The notes under the pieces: generated by a model
Database searches by the model: none
Told to the model about the DNA's origin: nothing
Seen by the model: the letters and a program-made list of their open reading frames with translations, nothing else
Origin: Paludibacter sp. 47-17
GTDB lineage: Bacteria > Bacteroidota > Bacteroidia > Bacteroidales > Paludibacteraceae
Reading direction: 5' to 3'
Length of the DNA stretch: 64,000 nt
Assembly: GCA_001898935.1 (NCBI GenBank)
Contig: MKVT01000018.1
Coordinates: 1 to 64,000, forward strand
Translations under genes and position numbers: made by a program
Shown: piece by piece, positions 18,504 through 28,243 of the stretch
Layout: every line of letters starts with the position of its first letter
How positions within the stretch are numbered: the first letter of the stretch is position 1

Positions 18504-19135
18504 ATTCAATACCCGACATTATACAAAGCGATTTCAGAGCCGCCTTACTATCGGGGAATAAAGCTCATTGTTCAAAAACGATCCAATCGCTTATCGATCA
18601 GAACTTCACGCTTGAAGAAATCTACGAACACCTCTTAAAGCGTACGCTTTATCAGGTAGGTGAACTTTGGGAACAGAACCAAATAAGTGTAGCTACCGAG
18701 CATTTAGCCTCTTCCATTGTCGAGAATTTACTTAACGAATTATACCTGCAACTGCAACCTCAACAATGCAATGGTAAAAAAGCAATTCTGGCCAGCATTC
18801 CGGGCGAGTTGCATCAGATTGGAGTAAAAATGGTGAACGATGTGCTTGAAGCGAAAGGATGGGAAACCTATTTTCTGGGATCCAACGTACCTTCCAACGA
18901 TCTGATCCGTTTTGCAAAAGGAGTGAAGCCCGATTTATTCGCATTATCGATGAGCCTTTACTTCAACTTGCCTGAACTGATGAAACTGGTCGATGAACTC
19001 CGGCTTCACTTTCCCGACACAAAGGTACTGATAGGAGGTCAGGGCTTTACCCGTGGCGGAACCGAAATTACCCGCCGCTATTCCAACTTCACCTATTGCA
19101 GTAACCTGTATGAACTTAACAACTATCTGACATAA
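18500..19135 (+). CDS. cobalamin (B12)-binding domain protein
   Basis: The 211-residue product has an N-terminal four-helix B12-binding cap (about 10-85) and a Rossmann-type B12-binding domain (about 88-211). The cobalt-ligand motif appears as ELHQIG (His105), an Asp-to-Glu variant of DxHxxG; SMSL and IGGQG supply the later contacts. There is no MerR domain and no methyltransferase or mutase domain, so it looks like a sensor or adaptor, not an enzyme. It lies in an operon with three kinases and a receiver protein, which suggests cobalamin- or light-dependent control of phosphorelay. That role is inferred from context. Confidence 0.8.
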   Translation: MNSIPDIIQSDFRAALLSGNKAHCSKTIQSLIDQNFTLEEIYEHLLKRTLYQVGELWEQNQISVATEHLASSIVENLLNELYLQLQPQQCNGKKAILASIPGELHQIGVKMVNDVLEAKGWETYFLGSNVPSNDLIRFAKGVKPDLFALSMSLYFNLPELMKLVDELRLHFPDTKVLIGGQGFTRGGTEITRRYSNFTYCSNLYELNNYLT

Positions 19136-19153
19136 ACCATCATACCATTCCCT

Positions 19154-20419
19154 TTGAAAGAATCTACGCTAATATTATCCAATTGGTCCGACGAAATCCA
19201 CCAATCGCTGATGAGATCAAATGCTTTTTGCATTGCTATTTTTACCCTCGAAGGTAAAATGCTATATTGTAACGAAGCGTTCAGATTACTCATTAAAAAC
19301 GACCCGATCGAAAGCTTTGTAAATCCCCGGTTCGAAGAACTTGGGAAACTCACCAAAGAAATCAATCCTATTTTTTCAGGAGTAATTACGCTGGGCGACT
19401 GTTATTCGGTGAATACATCCATTGAAGCGAGAGTATACTATAAGCACAATCAATTGCTGGTAGCAGGCGGCGTAGATGTGTCGCAGCTGCTGGAATACAA
19501 TATGATGATGCACCGGTTGAACCGCGAAAATTCGAATATGCAGCGCGAGTTGATCAAAAAAACGCGTACCATCGAACACTATGTGGCTAATATAAAGCTT
19601 TCCAATGAAGAACTCGAAAGGATAAATCAGGAATATGCCACGGTGAACGAAGAACTGGTGGCCTCTAATAATGAAATCGGTATCCTAAACAAAAAACTGG
19701 CCGATTCCAACAAGCAACTCAACGAGTTAAATGCTACTAAAGATAAATTCTTCTCGATCATTGCCCACGACTTACGTAATCCGTTCAATTCCTTGCTTGG
19801 ATTCAGCGATTTGCTGAAACGGAACGCAGCCAATTACAGCACCGATGAAATAGTTGATTTTGCCAACGATATGGCAACGGCCTCCAAACAGGCTTTTCAG
19901 CTGGTCGACAACCTGCTGGAATGGTCGCGGATTCAACGAGGCATACTGGTGCCTGAGCCCTGCTCGATTCCGGTCATGGAGTTGATCAACGAGGTTAAAT
20001 TTATTTCGGCGCAACAAGCTCAACTGAAGAAAATCTCGATCCGATGCGAAGTCGATGAGGATACTCACACTTTTGCCGACCGGGAAATGACCAGAATGAT
20101 TCTCCGGAACCTCGTATCGAATGCCATTAAATTCACACCCGAAAACGGAACAATAGTGCTTAAGGTGAAAAACACGGAGACCGATACGCATTTTACGGTT
20201 ATCGACTCGGGCATCGGAATTGCCCCCGAACACCTTGAACGGCTTTTTTTAATCGACAATAAACTAACAAAAAACGGAACCCGGGGAGAACTGGGTACCG
20301 GATTAGGGCTTATTTTATGCAAAGAGTTTATCGAAATCCAGGGAGGGAAAATCTGGGCTGTCAGTAGTCCGGAAGTGGGGAGCGAGTTCCACTTTACGAT
20401 TCCGCTCAGTTGGAATTAA
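19154..20419 (+). CDS. PAS-like soluble histidine kinase
   Basis: The 421-residue protein has a PAS-like segment (about 18-100, with IFTLEGKMLYCNEAF), a long coiled coil (about 115-195), then HisKA with IAHDLRNPF (His205) and HATPase with NLVSNAIKF, DSGIGI and GTGLGL. No transmembrane helix is present, so it is cytoplasmic. The frame begins with TTG at 19154, 18 bases after the previous stop. The next candidate is ATG 19211, which would cut the start of the helix before the PAS core. The TTG start is preferred but unproven. Context suggests it works with the B12-binding protein or the receiver at the end of the operon. Confidence 0.85.
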   Translation: MKESTLILSNWSDEIHQSLMRSNAFCIAIFTLEGKMLYCNEAFRLLIKNDPIESFVNPRFEELGKLTKEINPIFSGVITLGDCYSVNTSIEARVYYKHNQLLVAGGVDVSQLLEYNMMMHRLNRENSNMQRELIKKTRTIEHYVANIKLSNEELERINQEYATVNEELVASNNEIGILNKKLADSNKQLNELNATKDKFFSIIAHDLRNPFNSLLGFSDLLKRNAANYSTDEIVDFANDMATASKQAFQLVDNLLEWSRIQRGILVPEPCSIPVMELINEVKFISAQQAQLKKISIRCEVDEDTHTFADREMTRMILRNLVSNAIKFTPENGTIVLKVKNTETDTHFTVIDSGIGIAPEHLERLFLIDNKLTKNGTRGELGTGLGLILCKEFIEIQGGKIWAVSSPEVGSEFHFTIPLSWN

Positions 20420-20440
20420 CCGAATTCAGTTCATACAAAA

Positions 20441-20447
20441 AAGGAGG
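20441..20447 (+). promoter_or_regulatory. strong Shine-Dalgarno sequence
   Basis: AAGGAGG stands 5 bases before the ATG at 20453. Perfect Shine-Dalgarno sites are uncommon in Bacteroidetes, and this one fixes the start of the third kinase. Confidence 0.7.
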
Positions 20448-20452
20448 CTTCC

Positions 20453-21553
20453 ATGAACAGGCTTAAATTTGAATACCGTATTACGTTACTTTACCTGGCA
20501 ATTGGAGCGTTATGGATTTTGCTTTCCGATAAAGTATTGCAGCTGGATGCCGACGCTTCGACGGCCAGTATTAGTTTGTGGCAAACGGTGAAAGGCTGGT
20601 TTTATGTAACTGCCACTGCACTTATTTTATTCTTTTTTATCAAAAAGCACCTGGGTAAACTGAGATCGACCGAAGCTGAGCTTGAAAAACACCGGTTGCA
20701 TTTGGCCGATTTGGTAGACGAAAAAACAAAAGATCTGGATGAGGCTGTGGTGCAATTACAAAAGATGAACCAACAGCTAACCGATCAAAACACGCTTATC
20801 GACACACAGAATCAGGAGTTGAAGAATGCATTGAACGAGGTACGGTCGACCCAGGTACAGCTCGCCCAGGCCGACAGGATGGCCGCCCTGGGAATTCTCA
20901 CTTCGGGGATTTCGCATGAATTGCGGATCCCTCTGAAAACCATCGACGACAAGGCGAATGAATTGCTCGCGGAAATGAAGCGTGAACACTCCGAATGTGC
21001 CGATTTACCATTGATGCTGGAAACCATAAAAAAAAGCACCCACCGGATATCCACCGTTCTGAGCGGCATGATGCAGCTGAGCAGCAGTAGTTACAGCGCA
21101 CAGGAAAAGTGCGAGATCCATACGATTATCGACAACTGCATGGCTATTCTCAATTATCATCTCACCGACAGGATACGGATAAAAAAAGAATACACCGACG
21201 AGCCTCTTTATGTATCCGGTAATCCCGGCCAACTTCATCAGGCCTTTATCAGCATTTTGATCAATTCAGTTCAGGCCATCCAACACGAAGGCGTCATACG
21301 GGTACGAACCCTGGCTGATCAACAGCATGCTATCGTGAGCATCGCCGACAATGGCTGCGGGATTGAAGATTGTAATCTCCCTCATGTGACCGATCCGTTT
21401 TTCTCAACTAAAGAACCCGGAAAAGGAAGCGGACTCGGCCTCTCGATCACCTATACGATTCTGAAAAACCACGGTGGGAATATGAAAATTGAATCGGAAA
21501 AACGTAACGGAACGATAGTACATATTAAATTACCTCTTATTATCCAGGAATGA
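20453..21553 (+). CDS. membrane histidine kinase
   Basis: The 366-residue protein has two N-terminal transmembrane helices (about 11-26 and 47-64) flanking a short loop. A coiled coil follows (about 68-140), then an H-box GISHELRIPL (His155) and a HATPase domain with NSVQAIQ, DNGCGI and GSGLGL. The usual Asn of the H-box (HELRNPL) is Ile here. The domain order resembles kinases of the NtrB/ZraS type. The stop overlaps the start of the receiver gene by 4 bases, pointing to that protein as its partner. Confidence 0.85.
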   Translation: MNRLKFEYRITLLYLAIGALWILLSDKVLQLDADASTASISLWQTVKGWFYVTATALILFFFIKKHLGKLRSTEAELEKHRLHLADLVDEKTKDLDEAVVQLQKMNQQLTDQNTLIDTQNQELKNALNEVRSTQVQLAQADRMAALGILTSGISHELRIPLKTIDDKANELLAEMKREHSECADLPLMLETIKKSTHRISTVLSGMMQLSSSSYSAQEKCEIHTIIDNCMAILNYHLTDRIRIKKEYTDEPLYVSGNPGQLHQAFISILINSVQAIQHEGVIRVRTLADQQHAIVSIADNGCGIEDCNLPHVTDPFFSTKEPGKGSGLGLSITYTILKNHGGNMKIESEKRNGTIVHIKLPLIIQE

Positions 21554-21921
21554 TGAAACAAACTACAATTTTATATGTCGACGACGAATCGCTGAATCTA
21601 TTGCTTTTTAAAATGAATTTTGAAAAGAAGTTCAATGTACTTACCTGCGAATCGGGTCAAGACGGGCTGGAGCTTCTTCGGCAACACCAGGGCATCCAGG
21701 TGGTGATAAGCGATATGAAAATGCCCCATATGAATGGTATCGAGTTTATCAGTAAAGCGCACGCCATTGCCGGACATCTGAATTATTATATATTGACCGG
21801 ATTCGAGATTTCCGACGAGATTCAGGAAGCACTGGATAGCGGACAAATCCGCAGGTACTTTCAAAAACCTTTCAATGTAAAAGAAATATGCGAGGAAATT
21901 GAAGAAGTGATCGGCAACTGA
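21550..21921 (+). CDS. single-domain response regulator
   Basis: The 123-residue protein consists only of a receiver domain. An acidic pair lies in VDDE, the phospho-acceptor is in VISDMKMP (Asp55), a conserved Thr is in YILTG and a conserved Lys is in FQKPF. There is no output domain, so it probably acts by protein contact, as a phosphate shuttle or a CheY-like effector. It overlaps the preceding kinase by 4 bases and closes the five-gene signalling operon. Confidence 0.9.
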   Translation: MMKQTTILYVDDESLNLLLFKMNFEKKFNVLTCESGQDGLELLRQHQGIQVVISDMKMPHMNGIEFISKAHAIAGHLNYYILTGFEISDEIQEALDSGQIRRYFQKPFNVKEICEEIEEVIGN

Positions 21922-21939
21922 TCAGACGGCACTACAAAA

Positions 21940-21980
21940 AAAGAAACGACTTCTCCCGCACGAGGAAAAGTCGTTTCTTT
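21940..21980. terminator. bidirectional terminator
   Basis: AAAGAAACGACTT at 21940-21952 pairs exactly with 21968-21980. An A-run precedes it and T-rich sequence follows. It separates the signalling operon from the convergent ribosomal operon ending with rplQ. Confidence 0.85.
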
Positions 21981-21999
21981 ATAGAATTGAATACAAAAA

Positions 22000-22485
22000 T
22001 TATTCGGCAGCAGTTTCGGCAGGAGCTGCAGGAGCTGCTTCAGGAGCAGCTGCAACGGCTTCTTTCTTAGCCCCGCCACGACGGGTACGGGTAGCCTTTT
22101 TCGCTGTTTTTTCCTTCAGCATGTTCTCGTTGTAGTCCACCAATTCGATAATACACATTTCAGCGTTATCACCCAAACGGAAACCGGTACGAAGAATACG
22201 GGTATAACCACCCGGACGATTGGCAATTTTCTGCGAGATATTCTGAAACAATTCAGTTACCGCTTCTTTATTCTGCAAATAGCTGAATACAACACGGCGC
22301 GAATTGGTTGTATCCTCTTTCGATTTAGTCAGCAGAGGTTCAACATATACACGCAAAGCTTTTGCCTTTGCCAATGTAGTTGCGATTCTCTTGTGCTGGA
22401 TAAGAGAGATTGCCATGTTAGCCAGCATTGACTTTCTGTGAGCCGTTTTACGGCCTAAATGATTGAATTTCTTATTATGTCTCAT
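22000..22485 (-). CDS. rplQ: 50S ribosomal protein L17
   Basis: The 161-residue L17 binds 23S rRNA near the peptide exit. The N-terminus ([17 protein letters not shown]) is typical. The last 35 residues are a Lys/Arg then Ala/Pro/Glu-rich tail, longer than the roughly 127-residue E. coli protein; such tails are common in Bacteroidetes. It is the last gene of the super-operon, 5 bases after rpoA, and is followed by a terminator. Confidence 0.97.
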   Translation of the reverse strand: MRHNKKFNHLGRKTAHRKSMLANMAISLIQHKRIATTLAKAKALRVYVEPLLTKSKEDTTNSRRVVFSYLQNKEAVTELFQNISQKIANRPGGYTRILRTGFRLGDNAEMCIIELVDYNENMLKEKTAKKATRTRRGGAKKEAVAAAPEAAPAAPAETAAE

Positions 22486-22490
22486 TTCTT

Positions 22491-23483
22491 TTAGTCTTTA
22501 TCTAATTTATACTTGGCAATGTCCATTCCGAAAGACAGGTTCAAGCTATCCAGTTTTTCGTCTAACTCGGTAAGCGATTTCTTACCGAAGTTGCGGAACT
22601 TTAACAAATCGTGACGGTGGTAACCTGCAAGCTGGCCCAGTGTTTCCACATCGGCAGCTTTAAGGCAATTGAGTGCACGAACCGACAGGTCCAGATCGGT
22701 GAGCTTCGTTTTCAACAGCTGACGCATCCGGATGAATTCCTCATCAAACTCGTCGGTAGTCTCCGTTTCAACCACTTCCAGCGATATCTTCTCATCCGAG
22801 AACAGCATGAAATGATGAATCAGAATTTTCGCTGCTTCTTTCAAGGCATCCTTGGGATGAATAGAGCCATCGGTGTCGATTTCGAGAATTAACTTATCGT
22901 AGTTGGTCACCTGTTCGACACGGTAGTCCTCCACGCTATATTTCACATTACGGATAGGAGTGAAAATAGCGTCGACAGGTATAACGCCCAACTCGCCGGT
23001 AAGCGATTTGTTTTCTTCTGCTGGCTGATAACCACGACCTTTACTTACCGTAATATCGATCTGAAAAGAGGCCGAAGCATCCATTTCGCAAACGATATGA
23101 TTGGCATTTAATACTTCGAAGCCTGTGAAATATTTACCAATATCACCAGCCTTCAGCATCGTAGTGCCGTTTACGTTGATGGTCACCTTCTCGGTCTCCA
23201 CATCTTCAACAACTTGTTTAAAACGAACCTGTTTCAGATTAAGAATGATATTGGTAACATCATCGATTACACCCGGAATTGTAGAGTACTCATGATCAAT
23301 GCCTTCAATTTTGATTGCAGTGATTGCGAAACCTTCTAATGACGACAGAAGAATGCGGCGCAAAGCATTACCTATTGTAATACCGTAACCTGGCTCCAGC
23401 GGGCGGAACTCGAATTTTCCATGAAAATTGTCCGCTTCCAACATGATAACCTTTTCGGGTTTTTGAAATGCTAATATTGCCAT
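22491..23483 (-). CDS. rpoA: RNA polymerase alpha subunit
   Basis: The 330-residue alpha subunit dimerises to nucleate RNA polymerase assembly. The N-terminal domain ([20 protein letters not shown]) and the C-terminal DNA/activator-binding domain (about 245-315, [18 protein letters not shown]) are both complete. It lies between rpsD (8-base gap) and rplQ, the usual alpha operon position. Confidence 0.98.
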   Translation of the reverse strand: MAILAFQKPEKVIMLEADNFHGKFEFRPLEPGYGITIGNALRRILLSSLEGFAITAIKIEGIDHEYSTIPGVIDDVTNIILNLKQVRFKQVVEDVETEKVTINVNGTTMLKAGDIGKYFTGFEVLNANHIVCEMDASASFQIDITVSKGRGYQPAEENKSLTGELGVIPVDAIFTPIRNVKYSVEDYRVEQVTNYDKLILEIDTDGSIHPKDALKEAAKILIHHFMLFSDEKISLEVVETETTDEFDEEFIRMRQLLKTKLTDLDLSVRALNCLKAADVETLGQLAGYHRHDLLKFRNFGKKSLTELDEKLDSLNLSFGMDIAKYKLDKD

Positions 23484-23491
23484 AATCTCAC

Positions 23492-24100
23492 TTATTGTTT
23501 TGAGTACAACTCAACGATTAATTGTTCTTTGATATTTTCCGGAATGTCTTCACGTTCGGGCACATGCAGGTAAGTAGCCGACATGGCAGAAGCGTTCCAT
23601 TCAATCCATGGATACTTAGTATGGTTAAAACCATTGAGCGATTCGTTGATCACCAACATCGATTTGTTTTTTTCGCGTACTGCGACAACCATTCCGGGCT
23701 TCACCTGGAACGAAGGGATATTCACCACTTTTCCGTTCACGGTAATGTGACGGTGGTTGACCAGCTGGCGGGCACCGGCACGTGTAGGAGCAAGCCCCAT
23801 ACGGAATACGATGTTATCGAGACGCGATTCGAGCAACTGAAGTAAAATTACCCCGGTTACACCAGGATTACTTTTTGCTTTCTCGTACATAATACGGAAC
23901 TGTTTTTCCAACACTCCGTAAGTGTATTTTGCTTTCTGTTTTTCGCGCAACTGAATACCATATTCAGACGATTTTTTGCGGCGGTTGTTGCCATGCTGTC
24001 CGGGAGGATAGTTCTTTTTCGACAGAACTTTATCCGGGCCGAAAATAGCCTCTCCAAACTTACGGGCAATCTTTGATTTGGGTCCAATATATTTTGCCAT
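23492..24100 (-). CDS. rpsD: 30S ribosomal protein S4
   Basis: The 202-residue S4 is a primary 16S rRNA binder and in other bacteria a translational repressor of its own operon. The N-terminus lacks the zinc-binding cysteines found in some homologues (zinc-free form). The S4 RNA-binding domain includes [13 protein letters not shown] and RQLVNHRHI. It is followed after 8 bases by rpoA. Confidence 0.97.
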   Translation of the reverse strand: MAKYIGPKSKIARKFGEAIFGPDKVLSKKNYPPGQHGNNRRKKSSEYGIQLREKQKAKYTYGVLEKQFRIMYEKAKSNPGVTGVILLQLLESRLDNIVFRMGLAPTRAGARQLVNHRHITVNGKVVNIPSFQVKPGMVVAVREKNKSMLVINESLNGFNHTKYPWIEWNASAMSATYLHVPEREDIPENIKEQLIVELYSKQ

Positions 24101-24177
24101 TGTTTCTTGTTTTTTAATTTACGTTTTTCGGATGCTTTCGTGGAAACCACACCGTCATCCTTGACTAACTTAGTGAA

Positions 24178-24567
24178 TTATACTCTTCTGCGTTTAGGAG
24201 GACGACAACCATTATGTGGAAGCGGAGTAACATCTACGATTTCGGTAACTTCAATACCTGCACCATGCACCGTACGAATTGCCGACTCACGTCCGTTACC
24301 CGGTCCCTTTACATACGCTTTTACTTTGCGCAAACCCAAATCAAACGCCACCTTAGCGCAATCCTGAGCAGCCATCTGAGCTGCATAAGGAGTATTTTTC
24401 TTTGATCCGCGGAATCCCATTTTACCGGCCGATGACCATGAGATAACCTGACCGTCGCCATTGGTAAGGGTCACAATCACGTTGTTGAACGAAGAATGAA
24501 CATGCAATTGTCCAACGCCGTCAACCTTTACTACCCTTTTCTTGGCTGCAACTGTTTTCTTTGCCAT
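24178..24567 (-). CDS. rpsK: 30S ribosomal protein S11
   Basis: The 129-residue S11 is part of the 30S platform. Core motifs are [23 protein letters not shown] and the C-terminal [19 protein letters not shown] 77-base gap separates it from rpsD, with no gene seen in it. Confidence 0.97.
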   Translation of the reverse strand: MAKKTVAAKKRVVKVDGVGQLHVHSSFNNVIVTLTNGDGQVISWSSAGKMGFRGSKKNTPYAAQMAAQDCAKVAFDLGLRKVKAYVKGPGNGRESAIRTVHGAGIEVTEIVDVTPLPHNGCRPPKRRRV

Positions 24568-24614
24568 ATCTTTTTTTATTTTTTAAGCTAAACTAAAATT
24601 CGCTACTTTAAACC

Positions 24615-24995
24615 TTATTTCGTTGCTTTCTTCTTGTTGGCAACGGTTTTCTTCTTACCTTTACGTGTACGGGCATTGTTCTTCGTACTCTGTCCTCTCA
24701 GAGGAAGTCCGATACGGTGACGAATACCACGGTAGCAGCCAATGTCCATCAAGCGTTTGATGTTGAGCTGCACTTCCGAGCGTAAATCACCTTCCACCTT
24801 GTAACCGGCACCGATAATCTCACGGATTTTAGCTGCTTGGTCGTCAGTCCAGTCCTTTACTTTGATGTTGATGTCAACACCAGCCTGTTCCAAAATTTTT
24901 TTTGCACTACTGCGACCTATTCCGTAGACATAAGTCAATCCAACTTCCCCGCGTTTGTTTTGGGGTAAATCTACTCCGACAATTCTTATAGCCAT
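24615..24995 (-). CDS. rpsM: 30S ribosomal protein S13
   Basis: The 126-residue S13 belongs to the head of the 30S subunit and contacts tRNA and the 50S subunit. Typical features are [17 protein letters not shown] at the N-terminus and [15 protein letters not shown] near the end. The C-terminal tail is Lys/Arg-rich. It lies between rpmJ and rpsK. Confidence 0.97.
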   Translation of the reverse strand: MAIRIVGVDLPQNKRGEVGLTYVYGIGRSSAKKILEQAGVDINIKVKDWTDDQAAKIREIIGAGYKVEGDLRSEVQLNIKRLMDIGCYRGIRHRIGLPLRGQSTKNNARTRKGKKKTVANKKKATK

Positions 24996-25024
24996 AAACT
25001 ATTTCTTTTGTAAAATAAAATTAC

Positions 25025-25141
25025 TTAACCCTGACGCTGTTTAAACTTCGGGTTTTTTTTGTTAATAACATACAAGCGTCCTTTTCTGCGAACAATTTTG
25101 CAATCTTCGCTGCGCTTTTTAACTGAAGCTCTTACTTTCAT
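25025..25141 (-). CDS. rpmJ: 50S ribosomal protein L36, zinc-free form
   Basis: This 38-residue protein begins [15 protein letters not shown] and ends KFKQRQG, typical of L36. Zinc-binding L36 proteins have three Cys and one His; here only one Cys remains and the others are replaced (Ser, Asn, Phe). It is therefore the zinc-independent form. It sits in the classical position between infA and rpsM. Confidence 0.93.
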   Translation of the reverse strand: MKVRASVKKRSEDCKIVRRKGRLYVINKKNPKFKQRQG

Positions 25142-25169
25142 ATATTTATTCTATTAATCTGTTCACTAA

Positions 25170-25388
25170 TCACTTATACCGGAACGATATACGTCCCTTC
25201 GATAAATCGTAAGGCGACATTTCCACCTTAACACGGTCGCCGGGTAAGATTTTTATATAATGCATCCGCATTTTACCCGATATATGTGCCGTGATCACGT
25301 GCCCGTTTTCAAGTTCTACCCGGAACATCGCATTGGATAATGCTTCAATGATAGTCCCGTCCTGTTCAATTGCTGCTTGTTTAGCCAT
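25170..25388 (-). CDS. infA: translation initiation factor IF-1
   Basis: The 72-residue single OB-fold protein binds the A site of the 30S subunit during initiation. It begins [13 protein letters not shown] and carries the conserved [20 protein letters not shown]. It is 9 bases after map and 28 before rpmJ. Confidence 0.97.
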   Translation of the reverse strand: MAKQAAIEQDGTIIEALSNAMFRVELENGHVITAHISGKMRMHYIKILPGDRVKVEMSPYDLSKGRISFRYK

Positions 25389-25397
25389 ACAGTATGA

Positions 25398-26177
25398 TTA
25401 CTTTTTACTTAAAACTTCTTCTATGTACTCAAATGTCGATAAAATGTCGGCTTTACCTTTACGAACAGCCACCGAATGCTCAAAATGAGCCGATGGCAGG
25501 CGGTCGATTGTACGTGTGGTCCATCCATCTTTTTCAAACACCAACTGGCGCTTTCCCAGATTGATCATCGGCTCAATGGCGATGGTCATTCCGCTCTTCA
25601 GCATCGTACCGTTGCCCCGTCGCCCATAATTAGGAACTTCGGGCGATTCGTGCAGGTTGCGACCCACTCCATGACCGATCATTTCACGTACAACTGAATA
25701 ACCCTGCGCTTCACAATGCGACTGGATCGCATATCCTATATCTCCCAGGCGATTCCCTTCCACTGCCTGCTCAATACCCAGAAAGAGCGATTCCTTGGTC
25801 ACCTGCAGCAATTTCTTTACTTCGGGCGCAACTTCACCTACTTCGAAGGTATAAGCCGAATCGCCGTGAAATCCGTTGATATAGGCTCCGCAATCGACCG
25901 AAATGATATCGCCTTCGCGCAGTAAAACCTCTTCGGAAGGAATTCCGTGCACTACCTGTTCGTTAACAGAAGTACAAATCGATTTCGGGAATCCGCCGTA
26001 ACCCAGAAAACCCGGCACGGCTCCGTGATCCCGAATAAATTCTTCCGCAATTTTATCAAGAGTTGCCGTACTCACGCCCGGTGCGATTACTTTCGCAAGC
26101 TCTGCGAGGGTACGTGCAACTAGTTGATTACTGATACGAAGTAATTCGATTTCCTCGTCAGTTTTTAAAAAGATCAT
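25398..26177 (-). CDS. map: methionine aminopeptidase type I
   Basis: The 259-residue enzyme removes N-terminal Met from nascent proteins. The metal ligands are in SVDCGAYINGFHGDSAYTF (two Asp), GHGVGRNLHESP (His) and IAIEPMIN plus the late HFEHSV region (Glu). It lacks the N-terminal SH3/zinc extension of some bacterial forms. It lies between secY (12-base gap) and infA. Confidence 0.96.
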   Translation of the reverse strand: MIFLKTDEEIELLRISNQLVARTLAELAKVIAPGVSTATLDKIAEEFIRDHGAVPGFLGYGGFPKSICTSVNEQVVHGIPSEEVLLREGDIISVDCGAYINGFHGDSAYTFEVGEVAPEVKKLLQVTKESLFLGIEQAVEGNRLGDIGYAIQSHCEAQGYSVVREMIGHGVGRNLHESPEVPNYGRRGNGTMLKSGMTIAIEPMINLGKRQLVFEKDGWTTRTIDRLPSAHFEHSVAVRKGKADILSTFEYIEEVLSKK

Positions 26178-26189
26178 CTTTTGTTTGTA

Positions 26190-27533
26190 TTAATACGCCG
26201 AAACATTTCCGGTACGACCTTTAATACGGCCAGTTTTCAACAATCCGTCGTAGTGACGCATCAACAGGTGACTTTCGATCTGCTGAAGTGTATCGAGCAC
26301 AACCCCAACCAGGATGAGCAACGAAGTTCCTCCGAAGAACTGTGCAAATTCCATATTAATCCCCATCAACGACGCAAAGGCGGGTAATATAGCTACAATG
26401 GCCAGGAAAATCGACCCGGGCAAGGTAATACGCGACATCACTTCATCGAGGAATTCTGCAGTATGCTTTCCTGGCTTGCATCCCGGAATAAAACCGTTGT
26501 TGCGTTTCAGGTCTTCTGCCATCTGCGTCGGATTAATGGTAATCGCAGTATAGAAATACGTAAACAGAATAATCAGCACTGCAAACACAAAATTATACCA
26601 GAATCCGGTATTATCCATGAAAGCGCCTACAAAACTGTTTACACTTTCCGAATTGGCGAAACCGGCCAGCGTCAGAGGAATAAACATGATAGCCTGCGCA
26701 AAGATGATAGGCATTACACCCGCTGCGTTAATTTTCAGCGGAATATACTGACGAACACCTCCGTATTGCTTATTGCCTACTACCCGTTTTGCATATTGAA
26801 CGGTAATTTTACGGGTACCCTGAACAAGCATGATCGAAGCACCGATAACCACCAGTAACAAAATGATTTCCAGCAAAAACATTACCAGACCACCACCGGC
26901 ATCGGTCAATCGGGACGCAAATTCCTTGATCACCGCACCCGGGAACCGGGCGATAATACCAATAAGGATGATGAAAGAAATACCGTTCCCAATTCCTTTA
27001 TCGGTGATGCGCTCACCCAACCACATTACAAACATGGAACCACCGGTTAGGATAATGGTGGAAGAAATGGTAAACCAGATACCGCCGGGCAAGGCCGAAC
27101 CTGCCTGCTGTAACTGAACTCCCAGGTTGATCAGGTACGAAGGACCCTGCAACAGGAGGATGGCAACCGTCAGGTAACGGGTAATCTGATTCATTTTGCG
27201 GCGACCACTTTCACCTTCACGCTGCATTTTCTGGAAATACGGCACGAGTATGGTAAGCAACTGCACGGCGATGGAAGCCGAGATGTAGGGCATGATACCT
27301 AACGCAAATACCGAAGCATTGGCAAAAGCACCTCCCGAGAACATGTTCAGCAGGGCCATAAGGCCACCGCTGGTCTGGGCTTTTAACGCAGTTAACGCAG
27401 AAGGATCGATACCCGGAAGAACTACAAACGAACCGAAACGATAGATAAGCACAAACAACAAAGTTGTACCCAACCGCATGCGGAGGTCCTCGATCTTCCA
27501 GATATTTTTAATTGTCTCTATGAGCTTTTTCAT
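26190..27533 (-). CDS. secY: preprotein translocase subunit SecY
   Basis: This 447-residue protein has ten predicted transmembrane helices and forms the SecYEG channel. Recognisable parts are the plug region after helix 1 (GIDPSALTALKAQT), GIMPYISASIAVQLL in helix 2, and the cytosolic loop with KRVVGNKQYGG. The partner secE lies in this window at 60.6 kb. It is cotranscribed in the spc part of the super-operon. Confidence 0.97.
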   Translation of the reverse strand: MKKLIETIKNIWKIEDLRMRLGTTLLFVLIYRFGSFVVLPGIDPSALTALKAQTSGGLMALLNMFSGGAFANASVFALGIMPYISASIAVQLLTILVPYFQKMQREGESGRRKMNQITRYLTVAILLLQGPSYLINLGVQLQQAGSALPGGIWFTISSTIILTGGSMFVMWLGERITDKGIGNGISFIILIGIIARFPGAVIKEFASRLTDAGGGLVMFLLEIILLLVVIGASIMLVQGTRKITVQYAKRVVGNKQYGGVRQYIPLKINAAGVMPIIFAQAIMFIPLTLAGFANSESVNSFVGAFMDNTGFWYNFVFAVLIILFTYFYTAITINPTQMAEDLKRNNGFIPGCKPGKHTAEFLDEVMSRITLPGSIFLAIVAILPAFASLMGINMEFAQFFGGTSLLILVGVVLDTLQQIESHLLMRHYDGLLKTGRIKGRTGNVSAY

Positions 27534-27577
27534 GTGTAAATCTTTTTTGATCTCTCCTGTTGGTCAATTCCAGGAAA

Positions 27578-28024
27578 TTATAATTTGACTACTGTTCCGC
27601 CGGCTGCTACAATAGCTGCCTCGGCTGATTTCGAGAAAGCGTTGGCTTCCACTTCCAGTTTCTTGGTCAGAACGCCATTGGCCAGAATTTTCACCTTGTC
27701 GGTTTTACCGATAAAGCCATGCTGACGCAGATCATCCATCCCAATTTTAGTCAGATTTGCCGATGCTGCCAGTGTTTCGAGCGTGTCAAGATTGATCGGT
27801 TTGAAAACCACCTTGTCGAGACTTTTGAATCCGAACTTGGGAAGACGACGCTGAATAGGCATCTGTCCGCCTTCGAATCCAACTTTTCTGGAATAACCGG
27901 AACGGGATTTAGCTCCCTTATGACCGCGGGTTGAAGTACCGCCTAATCCTGAACCACTACCCCGGCCAACTCTTTTGCGGGTTTTTACGGATCCGGGTGC
28001 AGGGGTTAAATTACTTAAATTCAT
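27578..28024 (-). CDS. rplO: 50S ribosomal protein L15
   Basis: The 148-residue L15 has the glycine/arginine-rich N-terminus (KRVGRGSGSGLGGTSTRGHKG) that threads into 23S rRNA and a globular C-terminus. It lies between rpmD and secY, with 44 bases to secY. Confidence 0.97.
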   Translation of the reverse strand: MNLSNLTPAPGSVKTRKRVGRGSGSGLGGTSTRGHKGAKSRSGYSRKVGFEGGQMPIQRRLPKFGFKSLDKVVFKPINLDTLETLAASANLTKIGMDDLRQHGFIGKTDKVKILANGVLTKKLEVEANAFSKSAEAAIVAAGGTVVKL

Positions 28025-28054
28025 ATCTTATTTTTTAAAAAGATTCGATGATTG

Positions 28055-28231
28055 TTACTCAATAATTTTCACTAAATGTTGCACCTTAGCTACCATTCCG
28101 AGAATTTGCGGAGTAGCTTCGTGTTCAACGACGGCTTGCATTTTTCTCAAACCCAATGCCTCCAAAGTCAGTTTCTGATCTTTAGGACATTTAATTTTAC
28201 TTCTGACTTGCTGTATTTTAATTGTTGCCAT
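28055..28231 (-). CDS. rpmD: 50S ribosomal protein L30
   Basis: This 58-residue protein reads MATIKIQQVRSKIKCPKDQ and continues with LEALGLRKM, the L30 signature. It lies between rpsE and rplO as in other spc operons. Start and stop codons were read directly from the minus strand. Confidence 0.93.
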   Translation of the reverse strand: MATIKIQQVRSKIKCPKDQKLTLEALGLRKMQAVVEHEATPQILGMVAKVQHLVKIIE

Positions 28232-28243
28232 CTTCGTATAAAA

